Positions 8,668 through 16,464 of a stretch of DNA of 19,463 bases are shown here, piece after piece. A program made the position numbers and the translations under genes. A model generated the notes under the pieces. That model made no database searches. It worked only from the letters and a program-made list of their open reading frames with translations, and was not told where the DNA came from. This DNA comes from WHSP01 sp040905505 (GTDB taxonomy: Bacteria; Gemmatimonadota; Gemmatimonadetes; Longimicrobiales; Longimicrobiaceae), in assembly GCA_040905505.1 (NCBI GenBank), contig JBBDRL010000095.1, positions 1 through 19,463 on the forward strand, written 5' to 3'. Every line of letters starts with the position of its first letter. Positions within the stretch are counted from its first letter, which is position 1.

Positions 8668-9906
8668 ATGCGCGACCCTGCCAGGGTCGCCGGGCCCGTA
8701 TTCGCGGGCCGCCGCGTCCTGCTCGGAGTCTCGGGCGGGATCGCAGCCTACAAATCAATCCAGATCGCTCGCGACCTGGCCATCGCGGGCGCCGCGGTCG
8801 ACGTCGTGCTCACTCCTGCCGCACTGGACTTCGTCCGGCCGCTCTCATTCGAGGCGCTGACCGGGCGGAAGGCGTATTCCGCGGCATATCTACCCGGTGA
8901 CCCGCTGCTCCACATCCGCCTCGCACGGGAGTGTGAGACGATCGTCATTGCGCCGGCGACCGCCAACCTCATCGCCCGCGCCGCTGCCGGCATGGCCGAT
9001 GACCTGCTCACCGCCGTGCTGCTCGCTACCCGCGCCCCCGTCATCGTCTGTCCGGCGATGAACGACGCCATGTATGCCCACCCTCAGACGCGCGCCAATG
9101 TGGAGCGCCTCGGGCACATCGGGTATACGATCGCTGGCCCCGCCGAGGGAAGACTCGCCTGGGGAGAGGGTGCTGGTGTCGGCCGGATGATCGAGCCCGC
9201 CGCCGTTCTGGACCACATCGGACGTGCGCTCACTCGGCCGACCCGCCTCGCCGGCAAACGCGTTCTGGTGACTGCCGGACCCACGCGCGAAGCGATCGAC
9301 CCCGTCCGGTTCGTCGGGAATCGATCGTCGGGACGAATGGGATTCGCGATCGCGGCCGCTGCCTGGCGAATGGGAGCGGACGTGGTTCTCGTCTCAGGGC
9401 CATCGCACCTGACGACGCCGACCGGTGTGAGGCGTATCAATGTGGAAAGTGCTGAAGAAATGCGAGCCGCCGTCGCCGGCCAGATCGAGGATGCCGAAGT
9501 TCTGGTGATGGCCGCGGCCGTCGCCGATTTCCGCCCGCGGTCCGCTGCCGGTGAGAAGATCAAAAAGTCGAGCGAGTCCACTCCGGCTCTCGCACTCGAG
9601 CCCACAGCCGACATCCTGACCAGCACGCTCCCTCAGCGCCGCGCCGGCGCGGTGATCGTGGGGTTCGCCCTCGAGACGGAAACGCCTGTGGAGAACGGCC
9701 AGCGCAAACTCGAAGGCAAGCGCCTCGACCTGCTCGTCGTCAACGACGCCCGCGAACCGGGCGCTGGTTTCGAGGTGGAGACCAATCGAGTGACGTTGCT
9801 TGCGCGCGATACCCCCCCGGAGGATCTCCCACTTCTCTCGAAGGACGAAGTCGCCGGCCGGATTCTTTCCCGCGTCACTGCTCTCCTGCCTGGGGACGCC
9901 GAATGA
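8668..9906 (+). CDS. coaBC: Bifunctional CoaBC (PPC decarboxylase / PPC synthetase) with an altered CoaC cysteine
   Basis: Two consecutive steps of coenzyme A synthesis: CoaB joins phosphopantothenate and cysteine using CTP, and CoaC decarboxylates the product with FMN. The protein is 412 aa, the usual fused length. CoaC domain, about residues 10-185: GVSGGIAAYK, catalytic H82 (LLHIRL) and N132 (PAMNDAMY). At the position of E. coli Cys158 the motif reads LAWGEGAGVGRM, with W165 in place of cysteine. The H-N-W spacing (50 and 33 residues) equals the E. coli H75-N125-C158 spacing exactly, so alignment is not in doubt. CoaB domain: GPTREAIDPVRF, NRSSGRMGFAIA, AAAVADFRPR and EKIKKS are all intact. 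The stop overlaps the next gene's start as ATGA. ATG 8668 has a weak ribosome site. Confidence 0.95.
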   Translation: MRDPARVAGPVFAGRRVLLGVSGGIAAYKSIQIARDLAIAGAAVDVVLTPAALDFVRPLSFEALTGRKAYSAAYLPGDPLLHIRLARECETIVIAPATANLIARAAAGMADDLLTAVLLATRAPVIVCPAMNDAMYAHPQTRANVERLGHIGYTIAGPAEGRLAWGEGAGVGRMIEPAAVLDHIGRALTRPTRLAGKRVLVTAGPTREAIDPVRFVGNRSSGRMGFAIAAAAWRMGADVVLVSGPSHLTTPTGVRRINVESAEEMRAAVAGQIEDAEVLVMAAAVADFRPRSAAGEKIKKSSESTPALALEPTADILTSTLPQRRAGAVIVGFALETETPVENGQRKLEGKRLDLLVVNDAREPGAGFEVETNRVTLLARDTPPEDLPLLSKDEVAGRILSRVTALLPGDAE

Positions 9907-10676
9907 ATGGCGCGGCGGATCTGCTTTCTCGCTATCTCCGCCAGCGCGTCGAGTTGGGGGAGACGGAGCTCGTATTCGAGGGGCAGCCGCTCCGATCATT
10001 GAAGGAAGCCGCCTCCGTCAGCGTCGCTCCCACACCCTCGCGGACGACTGATCGGACGACTCATCGCCCGATTGCGGCGGCCGGCACACGTCCGTCAGGC
10101 GTCGAGCCACCGCCGCTCGTAGCCCTGGGATCGCTCGGTGAGCTCGGCCGGATTGCGAGCGTCTGTACCGCCTGCGAACTGGCGGAGACCCGGAATCATG
10201 TCGTCTTCGGCGAGGGGAGCGCCCAAGCTGATCTCGTCGTCGTCGGCGAAGCCCCGGGCGCTGATGAGGACCGATCGGGGCGCCCGTTCGTGGGCCGTGC
10301 AGGAAAGCTCCTGGACCAGCTTCTGGCCGCCATCGGCTTCCCGCGGGAAAGCGTTTACATCTGCAATGTGCTGAAGTGCCGGCCGCCTCGGAATCGTAAT
10401 CCGAGCCCGGACGAAGTGGCATCATGCTCGCCGTTCCTGCAGCGGCAGCTCGCCCTGCTCCAGCCGAAGGCCATTCTCGCCTGCGGAACGTTTTCGGCCC
10501 AGACGCTTCTCGAGAGCTCCGAGCCGATCGGCCGCCTTCGCGGGGTCGTACATGCCTTCGAGGGTATCCCTCTCGTGCCGACCTATCACCCCGCCGCGCT
10601 CCTGCGTAACCCCGGGTGGATTCGTCCCGTCTGGGAGGACCTTCAGCGCCTCCGAACGCTCCTCGACGCCGAGTAG
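9903..10676 (+). CDS. Family 4 (Fe-S) uracil-DNA glycosylase
   Basis: Excises uracil from DNA, the first step of base-excision repair after cytosine deamination. The protein is 257 aa. The glycosylase domain spans about residues 85-250. Motif 1 reads GEAPGADEDRSGRPFVG, and the C-terminal motif HPAALLRNP carries the catalytic-loop histidine. Four cysteines fit the iron-sulfur cluster of this family: C88 and C91 (CTAC), C159 (KCRPPRNRNP) and C175. The N-terminal 85 residues are an extension: a short helix, then a Thr/Pro-rich linker. Family members such as the Thermus enzyme have their first cysteine near the N-terminus. The start ATG 9903 overlaps the coaBC stop as ATGA. Related phage proteins fused to DNA polymerase share the fold, but this is a stand-alone gene. 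Confidence 0.93.
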   Translation: MNGAADLLSRYLRQRVELGETELVFEGQPLRSLKEAASVSVAPTPSRTTDRTTHRPIAAAGTRPSGVEPPPLVALGSLGELGRIASVCTACELAETRNHVVFGEGSAQADLVVVGEAPGADEDRSGRPFVGRAGKLLDQLLAAIGFPRESVYICNVLKCRPPRNRNPSPDEVASCSPFLQRQLALLQPKAILACGTFSAQTLLESSEPIGRLRGVVHAFEGIPLVPTYHPAALLRNPGWIRPVWEDLQRLRTLLDAE

Positions 10677-10720
10677 TCATCGTTGTCCGACGTTTCTCCA
10701 CCGACACCGTAGGATCCTGA

Positions 10721-12127
10721 ATGCCGCCCCCTTCTTCCGCTCCAGCCGCCGCCCGAGCGGCCGCCGCCACCTTCGCGGAGCGTCGGCCGCCGTACTCGCT
10801 CGAGGCGGAAATGTCCGTGATCGGCGGGATGTTCCTCGATCCCGACGCCGTCGTCAAAGCGATCGAGATCGTCGACGATTCGATGTTCTTCCGCGAGGGG
10901 CATCGACGCCTCTATCGGGCGATGATCCGGCTCTGGGAGCAGGGCGAGGTCATCGACTCGGTCACGCTGAGCGAACAATTGAAGACCACCGGGGACTTCG
11001 ATGCCATCGGTGGTGCGCCCTACCTCGCACAACTCCTCGATGCCGTTCCGACGGCCGCGAACATCGAGTACCATGCCCGGATCGTTCGCGAGAAGGCGCT
11101 GCTCCGCCGGCTGATCGAGGCGGCCACTTCGATCATCCAGGCGACCTACGACGCCCCCGGCGAGGTCGAATCCCTTCTGGACGACGCGGAACAGAAGATC
11201 TTCCAGATCGCTCAGACGCACGATCGAAAGGGCTTCGTCTGGATCAAGGAGCTGCTCTGGCCCGCCATGGAGCAGATCGAGCTCCTCTCGCAGAACAGCT
11301 CGCCGATCACCGGGGTGCCTACGGGATTCGCAGACCTCGACGAGAAGACTGCCGGCTTCCAGAAAGGTGATCTGGTGATCGTCGCCGCACGCCCATCGAT
11401 GGGCAAGACCGCATTTACGCTCAACCTCGCTCAGCATGCCGCGATCGGAGCCCATCGATCCGTGGCGTTCTTCTCCCTCGAAATGAGCAAGGAATCGCTG
11501 GTTCAGCGGATGCTCACCTCCGAGGCCCGCGTCGATGCATCGCGCGTCCGTACCGGTCGTCTTCGGGACGACGACTACCCGCGCCTCGCCCAGGCTGCTG
11601 GCCTGCTCAATACCGCGCCGATTTACGTCGACGACACCGCCGGCATCTCCGTTCTCGAGATGCGCGCGAAGGCGCGCCGGCTGAAAGCCGACCGGCCCGA
11701 CCTCGCCCTTGTCGTGGTCGATTACATTCAGTTGATGCAGGGCAACGGCCGGACCGAAAACCGGCAACAGGAGGTATCCGAAATATCGCGTGGCCTGAAA
11801 GCCCTCGCCAAGGAGCTGGACGTCCCCGTCGTGGCACTTTCGCAGCTCTCGCGAGCCGTCGAATCCCGCCCCGACAAGCGGCCGCTGATGTCCGATCTCC
11901 GGGAGAGCGGAGCGCTCGAGCAGGACGCGGACCTGATCATGTTTCTTTATCGCCCGGAGTACTACCACGGCCCCACGGACAAGGACGGCAACAACCTCGA
12001 GGGGCGCGCGGAGCTGATCATCGGAAAGCAGCGGAACGGTGCGACGGGCACGGTCCAGCTCGTCTTTCACAAGGAGTTCACACGCTTCGAGAGCTACTCG
12101 CCGCGCGACGACGGTCCGCACGCCTGA
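10721..12127 (+). CDS. dnaB: Replicative DNA helicase
   Basis: Hexameric 5'-3' helicase that unwinds DNA at the replication fork and contacts primase. The protein is 468 aa, the normal length, with no intein in the P-loop region. After a 20-residue Ala/Pro-rich leader, the N-terminal domain begins with RPPYSLEAEMSVIGGMFLD. The RecA-like domain shows Walker A ARPSMGKTAF (K229), FFSLEMSKESLVQRML, Walker B LVVVDYIQLM, and SDLRESGALEQDADLIMFLYRPEYY near the end. The C-terminal GRAELIIGKQRNGATGTVQL is also typical. The start ATG 10721 is preceded by AGGAT at a suitable distance. It lies 44 bp after the uracil-DNA glycosylase gene and 41 bp before radA. The dnaB-radA adjacency is seen in many bacteria. 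Confidence 0.97.
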   Translation: MPPPSSAPAAARAAAATFAERRPPYSLEAEMSVIGGMFLDPDAVVKAIEIVDDSMFFREGHRRLYRAMIRLWEQGEVIDSVTLSEQLKTTGDFDAIGGAPYLAQLLDAVPTAANIEYHARIVREKALLRRLIEAATSIIQATYDAPGEVESLLDDAEQKIFQIAQTHDRKGFVWIKELLWPAMEQIELLSQNSSPITGVPTGFADLDEKTAGFQKGDLVIVAARPSMGKTAFTLNLAQHAAIGAHRSVAFFSLEMSKESLVQRMLTSEARVDASRVRTGRLRDDDYPRLAQAAGLLNTAPIYVDDTAGISVLEMRAKARRLKADRPDLALVVVDYIQLMQGNGRTENRQQEVSEISRGLKALAKELDVPVVALSQLSRAVESRPDKRPLMSDLRESGALEQDADLIMFLYRPEYYHGPTDKDGNNLEGRAELIIGKQRNGATGTVQLVFHKEFTRFESYSPRDDGPHA

Positions 12128-12168
12128 GTGGTTTCGTCGCCAGCGCTCCTCCTCGTACTGACCCCCTG

Positions 12169-13536
12169 ATGGCACGGACACGCGTCGTTTTCGTTTGCAG
12201 GGAATGTGGTAACGATACCCCGCGCTGGCAGGGCCAATGTCCTGCGTGCCACAGCTGGAATGCGCTCGTTGAGGAGCGTCTGACGGGCATGCCGGCCGGG
12301 AGAGACCGGAATGGCGCTGCGGCTGGAGAAGCTGCCCGCGTGGTCCGGTTGGCAGATCTGGAGATGGCCGCGTTGGAGCGGTGGAAGTCAGGTATGGAGG
12401 AGTTCGACTTCGTGCTCGGCGGTGGGATCGTGCCGGGTTCGGTCGTCCTCATCGGCGGCGAGCCGGGAATCGGCAAGTCCACCCTCCTGCTCCAGATCGC
12501 CGCCCGGCTTGCAGAGGACGGGCGAAATGTGCTGTATGTCGCTGGCGAGGAATCGGTAGGTCAGGTGCGAATGCGAGCCGACCGGCTCGCGGAAACGGCG
12601 GGAGACGTCCGGATCCTCGCTACCACGGACCTCGACGCGATTCTTTCGCGGTCCGAGCAGGCCGCACCGCACGTTCTGCTCGTCGACTCGATCCAGACCG
12701 TGTACTCCGCTGGCGTCGACGGCGCCCCGGGGAGCGTCACGCAGGTCCGGGAATGCGCTGCGCAGCTACAGCGGTACGCCAAGTTGAGCGGCGCCGCCGT
12801 CTTCCTCGTCGGGCATGTCACCAAGGGCGGGGGACTGGCGGGCCCGAAGACTCTTGAGCACATCGTCGACACCGTTCTCTACTTCCAGTCGGCGGCCGGC
12901 GCCGACCATCGGATCCTGCGAGCGGCCAAGAACCGGTTCGGCAGCGTGGACGAGCTCGGCGTCTTCCGCATGTCCGCGACGGGACTGATCGCCATCGCCA
13001 ATCCGTCCGAGTTGTTTCTCGGCGACCGCGACGCTGTGCGGCCGGGGTCGGCGGTGACCAGCACGATCGAGGGGTCGCGGCCGCTCGTTGTCGAAATTCA
13101 GGCGCTGGCCACACGAGCGCCTTACGGGGCCCCACAGCGCGTTGCCTCCGGCTTCGAGCACAAGCGCCTTGCGCTGCTGCTGGCCGTCCTCGAGAAGCGA
13201 GCAGGATTGCCCTTCGGGCACCTGGACGTCTTCCTGAACGTCGTTGGTGGCTTGCGCATTCTAGAGACTACGGCCGACGCGGCGGTGGCCGTCGCCCTCG
13301 CTTCCACCGTCCGGGACGCGCCGGTTCGCGCGAACACGCTGATCGTAGGTGAGATCGGTCTCGGCGGTGAACTCCGCCCGGTCGGTCACATCGATCGGCG
13401 CCTCGCCGAGGCCGCGCGGCTCGGCTTCACCACCGCAATCGTTCCGCCGAACTGCCGGCTAGCGGACGCGAATGCGTCCCTTCGCCTGTCGGAAGCGGCG
13501 GACGTCCTCACGCTGCTCGAGAAAGCGCTTGTCTGA
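12169..13536 (+). CDS. radA: DNA repair/recombination protein RadA (Sms)
   Basis: DnaB-like hexameric ATPase that drives branch migration of recombination intermediates, in repair and in natural transformation. The protein is 455 aa, the usual length. The N-terminal zinc finger has C10-x2-C13 and C24-x2-C27. Walker A GGEPGIGKST has K103. The RadA-specific KNRFG motif is at residues 254-258, in AAKNRFGSVDELGVF. The Lon-protease-like C-terminal domain (about 290-455) includes LDVFLNVVGGLRI, TADAAVAVALAS and GEIGLGGELRPV. The ribosome site before ATG 12169 is weak. The final codons overlap the probable TTG start of ispD by 8 bp. Confidence 0.97.
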   Translation: MARTRVVFVCRECGNDTPRWQGQCPACHSWNALVEERLTGMPAGRDRNGAAAGEAARVVRLADLEMAALERWKSGMEEFDFVLGGGIVPGSVVLIGGEPGIGKSTLLLQIAARLAEDGRNVLYVAGEESVGQVRMRADRLAETAGDVRILATTDLDAILSRSEQAAPHVLLVDSIQTVYSAGVDGAPGSVTQVRECAAQLQRYAKLSGAAVFLVGHVTKGGGLAGPKTLEHIVDTVLYFQSAAGADHRILRAAKNRFGSVDELGVFRMSATGLIAIANPSELFLGDRDAVRPGSAVTSTIEGSRPLVVEIQALATRAPYGAPQRVASGFEHKRLALLLAVLEKRAGLPFGHLDVFLNVVGGLRILETTADAAVAVALASTVRDAPVRANTLIVGEIGLGGELRPVGHIDRRLAEAARLGFTTAIVPPNCRLADANASLRLSEAADVLTLLEKALV

Positions 13537-14269
13537 GCCTCCTGCTCCGTTCGGTGCGATCATCGTCGCGGCAGGCTCGGGAACGAGGTTCGGATCCGAG
13601 GGCCCGCCCAAGCAGTACCGACTCCTTGCAGGCGTCCCGTTGCTCGATTGGGCGGTCCGCGCCTTTCTCGCCAACCCGCGCATCAGTCGAACCGTGGTAG
13701 TGTTGCCGCCTGGTCATCTGAGCTCTCCTCCCCAATGGCTTGCACGCCTTCCCGTGGAGCTCGTCCCGGGCGGCGTCGAGAGGAGCGACTCGGTGCGCCA
13801 TGGCCTCAGCACGCTGAACGCGGGCGGGCCGCAGCGGGTGCTGGTCCACGATGGTGCGCGCCCCTTCGCCACCGCGTCCTTGATCAATCGCGTGATGGCC
13901 GCTTGCGGTGAGGGTGGCGTCGTCCCCGCACTGCGGGTGGTGGAGACTCTGAAGGAGGTGAACGACGAAGGGACGGTGATCGCCACGGTCGACCGCGGCC
14001 GCTACTGGCGCGCCCAGACCCCGCAGGCGTTTCCACTGGCCCTGCTGAGCGACCTTCACGAGCGAGCCCGCTCCGATCGATTTTGCCCGACGGACGACGC
14101 GGGCCTCCTCGAGCACTACGGTTACCCGGTGCGGATCGTTCCAGGTGATCCGGACAACGTGAAGGTGACGAGCCCGTTCGATCTGGAACTTGCCGAAATG
14201 CTGGCGCAGCGTTTGAATCCAGTAGCCCGGTCCGGATCTGCGCACGATGTCACCGCCCAGGAATTTTGA
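13529..14269 (+). CDS. ispD: 2-C-methyl-D-erythritol 4-phosphate cytidylyltransferase
   Basis: Third step of the MEP isoprenoid pathway: transfers CMP from CTP to methylerythritol phosphate. With the TTG start at 13529 the protein is 246 aa, the expected size (E. coli 236). The nucleotide-binding start IIVAAGSGTRFG is at residues 11-22 with K28 in PPKQY. Further motifs are VHDGARPF (residues 106-113), YWRAQTPQAF, CPTDDAGLLE and GDPDNVKVTSPFDLELAE, where K212 matches the E. coli substrate lysine. The ATG at 13472 in the same frame would add 19 arginine/serine-rich residues encoded inside radA and is unlikely. Start choice is inferred from family length and the 8-bp radA overlap (TTGTCTGA). No ispF is adjacent. 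Confidence 0.93.
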   Translation: MSEPPAPFGAIIVAAGSGTRFGSEGPPKQYRLLAGVPLLDWAVRAFLANPRISRTVVVLPPGHLSSPPQWLARLPVELVPGGVERSDSVRHGLSTLNAGGPQRVLVHDGARPFATASLINRVMAACGEGGVVPALRVVETLKEVNDEGTVIATVDRGRYWRAQTPQAFPLALLSDLHERARSDRFCPTDDAGLLEHYGYPVRIVPGDPDNVKVTSPFDLELAEMLAQRLNPVARSGSAHDVTAQEF

Positions 14270-14292
14270 TGCGACAGCCAACCCCATCATAG

Positions 14293-14793
14293 ATGGAAGT
14301 CGAAGACAAGGGCGCGCTGCCCACCACGTACAATGTCCTTTTCGTCTGCACTGGCAATACCTGTCGCTCGCCGATGGCTGAGGCACTCGCCCGCCGCGAA
14401 GTCGAGCGGCGTGGGTGGCGAAATGTGCTGGTGAGGTCGGCGGGCGTATCGGCACAGCCCGGCGCCCCGGCCACGGAGCAGGCCATCGAAGCGGTGCGAG
14501 CGGTCGGCCTCGATTTGACGCGACACTCGGCGACCCAGCTCGATCCGGAAATCTTGGAGTGGGCCGATCTGGCCCTGGTCATGAGCGCCGCGCATCTGGG
14601 AATCATCGAGGAAATGGGCGCAGTTCACAAAGCCTCGCTCCTCGGTGACTTCGTCGCTGGCGAGGAAGGCATCGGCGAGGCCGTTTCGGACCCCTTCGGC
14701 GGCGACCGATCCAGGTACGACGATACACTCGCGCAACTTCAGGTTCTCGTCTCCAGATCGCTCGACCGTCTCACCGCCATCGTCAAGCCGTGA
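14293..14793 (+). CDS. Low-molecular-weight phosphatase, YwlE-like (predicted protein-arginine phosphatase)
   Basis: Cysteine-dependent phosphatase of the low-molecular-weight PTP fold, 166 aa. The P-loop VCTGNTCRSPMAE carries nucleophile C19, T23 and R25, and the general acid is D133 in SDPFGG. In Bacillus YwlE the threonine at the T23 position gives preference for phospho-arginine, whereas tyrosine phosphatases usually have isoleucine there. DPFGG is also the YwlE form of the acid loop. The prediction of arginine phosphatase activity rests on these two features. The first 13 residues are an unstructured leader; the conserved fold starts at YNVLFVC. No McsB-type arginine kinase is in the window. 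The gene starts 23 bp after ispD and overlaps aroE by 4 bp (GTGA). General phosphotyrosine or small-molecule phosphatase activity remains possible. Confidence 0.88.
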   Translation: MEVEDKGALPTTYNVLFVCTGNTCRSPMAEALARREVERRGWRNVLVRSAGVSAQPGAPATEQAIEAVRAVGLDLTRHSATQLDPEILEWADLALVMSAAHLGIIEEMGAVHKASLLGDFVAGEEGIGEAVSDPFGGDRSRYDDTLAQLQVLVSRSLDRLTAIVKP

Positions 14794-15629
14794 CCGGTTC
14801 GATCTCAGCGACAACCCGCTTGTTCGCCGTACTGGGCGATCCGGTCGCGCACTCGCTCTCCCCTCAGCTTCAGAACGCCGCTTTCACCGACTCCGGAATC
14901 GATGCGGTCTACGTAGCGCTGCATTGCGATGCCGACCGCTTGCCTGGGCTGATGCGCGGGATCACGGCCGCTCGCGGCGGTGGCAACGTGACGCTGCCAC
15001 ACAAGGCGCTCGCCCGGCGAACCATTGAGCGGGCAACCGAGGCCGTGGAGCGCACCGGCGCCTGCAATACGTTCTGGTGCGATGGGGGTGCGCTTTGGGG
15101 CGACAATACGGATGTCGTCGGCGTGCGACGCTCGGTCGCTTCGCTACTGGAGCAGGACGCGAAGGACGCGCGCGTACTGCTGCTCGGTGCCGGCGGAGCG
15201 GCCCGAGCGGCCATGTACGCGTTCATCTCGGATCGTGCGGGCGAAGTCGTCGTCCTCAATCGCTCCGCCCACCGAGCCCGGGATCTGATCGCGCGGTTCG
15301 AGCCGGCGCCCACCAGGCTGCGGCTGGCCCCGAGCATCGGCTCCCTCGCGAATGAGTCCTTCGACCTGGTCGTGAACGCGACCTCCCTGGGTCTGCGTCC
15401 GGACGACCCGCTCCCGCTTCCACTGGACGCGCCCCTCCACGTGGCGGCCGCGCTCGATCTCGTCTACACTCCCGACGGGACCGCGTGGTGCAGGGCTCAC
15501 AGTTCACGGGGGACGCCCGCGGCTGATGGTATCGAGATGCTTCTCTATCAGGGAGCAGCTGCTTTCGAACGGTGGACCGGGGTCGACGCGCCGCTGGCCG
15601 CCATGCGAGATGCCCTTCCGCCCCGCTGA
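14790..15629 (+). CDS. aroE: Shikimate dehydrogenase
   Basis: Reduces 3-dehydroshikimate to shikimate with NADPH, in aromatic amino acid and chorismate synthesis. The protein is 279 aa, a normal length (E. coli 272). The substrate domain shows GDPVAHSLSPQLQNAAF (shikimate-binding serines) and GGNVTLPHK with catalytic K72. GDNTD carries catalytic D105. The NADP domain has the glycine loop LLGAGGAARAAMYAF, NRSAHRA (the arginine suits the 2'-phosphate of NADP) and VNATSLGL. The C-terminal GIEMLLYQGAAAFERWTG is typical. The start is GTG at 14790, overlapping the phosphatase stop. The 3' end overlaps comF by 20 bp if comF starts at 15610. Confidence 0.96.
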   Translation: MTGSISATTRLFAVLGDPVAHSLSPQLQNAAFTDSGIDAVYVALHCDADRLPGLMRGITAARGGGNVTLPHKALARRTIERATEAVERTGACNTFWCDGGALWGDNTDVVGVRRSVASLLEQDAKDARVLLLGAGGAARAAMYAFISDRAGEVVVLNRSAHRARDLIARFEPAPTRLRLAPSIGSLANESFDLVVNATSLGLRPDDPLPLPLDAPLHVAAALDLVYTPDGTAWCRAHSSRGTPAADGIEMLLYQGAAAFERWTGVDAPLAAMRDALPPR

Positions 15630-16440
15630 TCTGGCCACCCCACCTCCCACTCCAGTGCTGCCTAAGCTCCTCCGAGGTGCCCTCGATCTCGTCTTCGCCC
15701 CGCTCTGCTTGGCGTGCCGGGGTCCGGTCCCCAGCGACTCGGAGGACCGCGGGATCTGCCGTGTCTGCTGGACGCGGGCACGCAGTCTGCCACTCCCCCG
15801 TTGCGACCGGTGCTGGACGCCCTTGAGGGTGTCGCCGATCGGGCAGTCCCCGACCTGTCAGGAGTGCCCGCAGTTGAGGGCCGCCGTCCGGGCGGTCCGC
15901 TCCGGGTTCCTCCTCGAGGGACCCGTGCGTGAGATCGTCCATGCACTCAAGTACCGCGGATGGCCCGCGCTCGGCCATCCGGCAGCACGACGCATGGCGG
16001 CGCTACGCTGGCCCCGCGAAACGGAAGACGAGGTCCAGTTCGTGGTTCCCGTCCCACTGTCGCCCCTGCGCCTTCGCCAGAGGGGCTACAATCAGGCTGC
16101 GGCCATCGGTGCCGAATTTGCCCGCCTCAAGGGCTGGCAGCTGGCCGATCGGATACTTTACAGGACCCGAGCCGCGGGCAGCCAGACTACCTTGCATCCG
16201 GGGGAGCGCCGGGCTAACGTTGCCGGCGCGTTCGGCGTCCGACCGGGCCTTGAGCGAGTGCTTTCGTCGCATCACGTATTGCTGATCGACGACGTCTGGA
16301 CGACCGGGGCGACGGCACTCGCGTGTGCGGATGCGCTCCTGGACTCCGGCGTCCGCGCGGTGAGCATCGCGACTTTCGCCCGGGCGCTCCCGGAATTCGA
16401 GCGTCTGGAACGGCGCATCGCAGCTTCCGGTGTTTCGTAA
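15610..16440 (+). CDS. comF: ComF-family phosphoribosyltransferase-like protein
   Basis: Member of the ComF/GntX group, a phosphoribosyltransferase-fold protein needed in transforming bacteria for handling incoming single-stranded DNA; its reaction is not established. With ATG 15610 it is 276 aa. The N-terminus has four CxxC pairs (C33/C36, C50/C53, C65/C68, C83/C86), i.e. two zinc ribbons. The middle shows ALKYRGW, VPVPLSPLRLRQRGYNQA and the PRPP-loop VLLIDDVWTTGAT (D227, D228). An upstream ATG at 15526 would put 28 more residues inside aroE and looks spurious; GTG 15655 is another option. It overlaps the aroE 3' end and lies 24 bp before gap. A transformation role is suggested by family and by radA in the same train, but many non-transformable bacteria carry this gene. 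Confidence 0.9.
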   Translation: MPFRPADLATPPPTPVLPKLLRGALDLVFAPLCLACRGPVPSDSEDRGICRVCWTRARSLPLPRCDRCWTPLRVSPIGQSPTCQECPQLRAAVRAVRSGFLLEGPVREIVHALKYRGWPALGHPAARRMAALRWPRETEDEVQFVVPVPLSPLRLRQRGYNQAAAIGAEFARLKGWQLADRILYRTRAAGSQTTLHPGERRANVAGAFGVRPGLERVLSSHHVLLIDDVWTTGATALACADALLDSGVRAVSIATFARALPEFERLERRIAASGVS

Positions 16441-16464
16441 TTCGATACGACAGACGGAGATAAC

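Noticed and set aside
10643..12181. 512-codon minus-strand frame opposite dnaB
   Set aside because: It exactly shadows dnaB, which has all helicase motifs; the translation has no recognised domain and no independent ribosome site.
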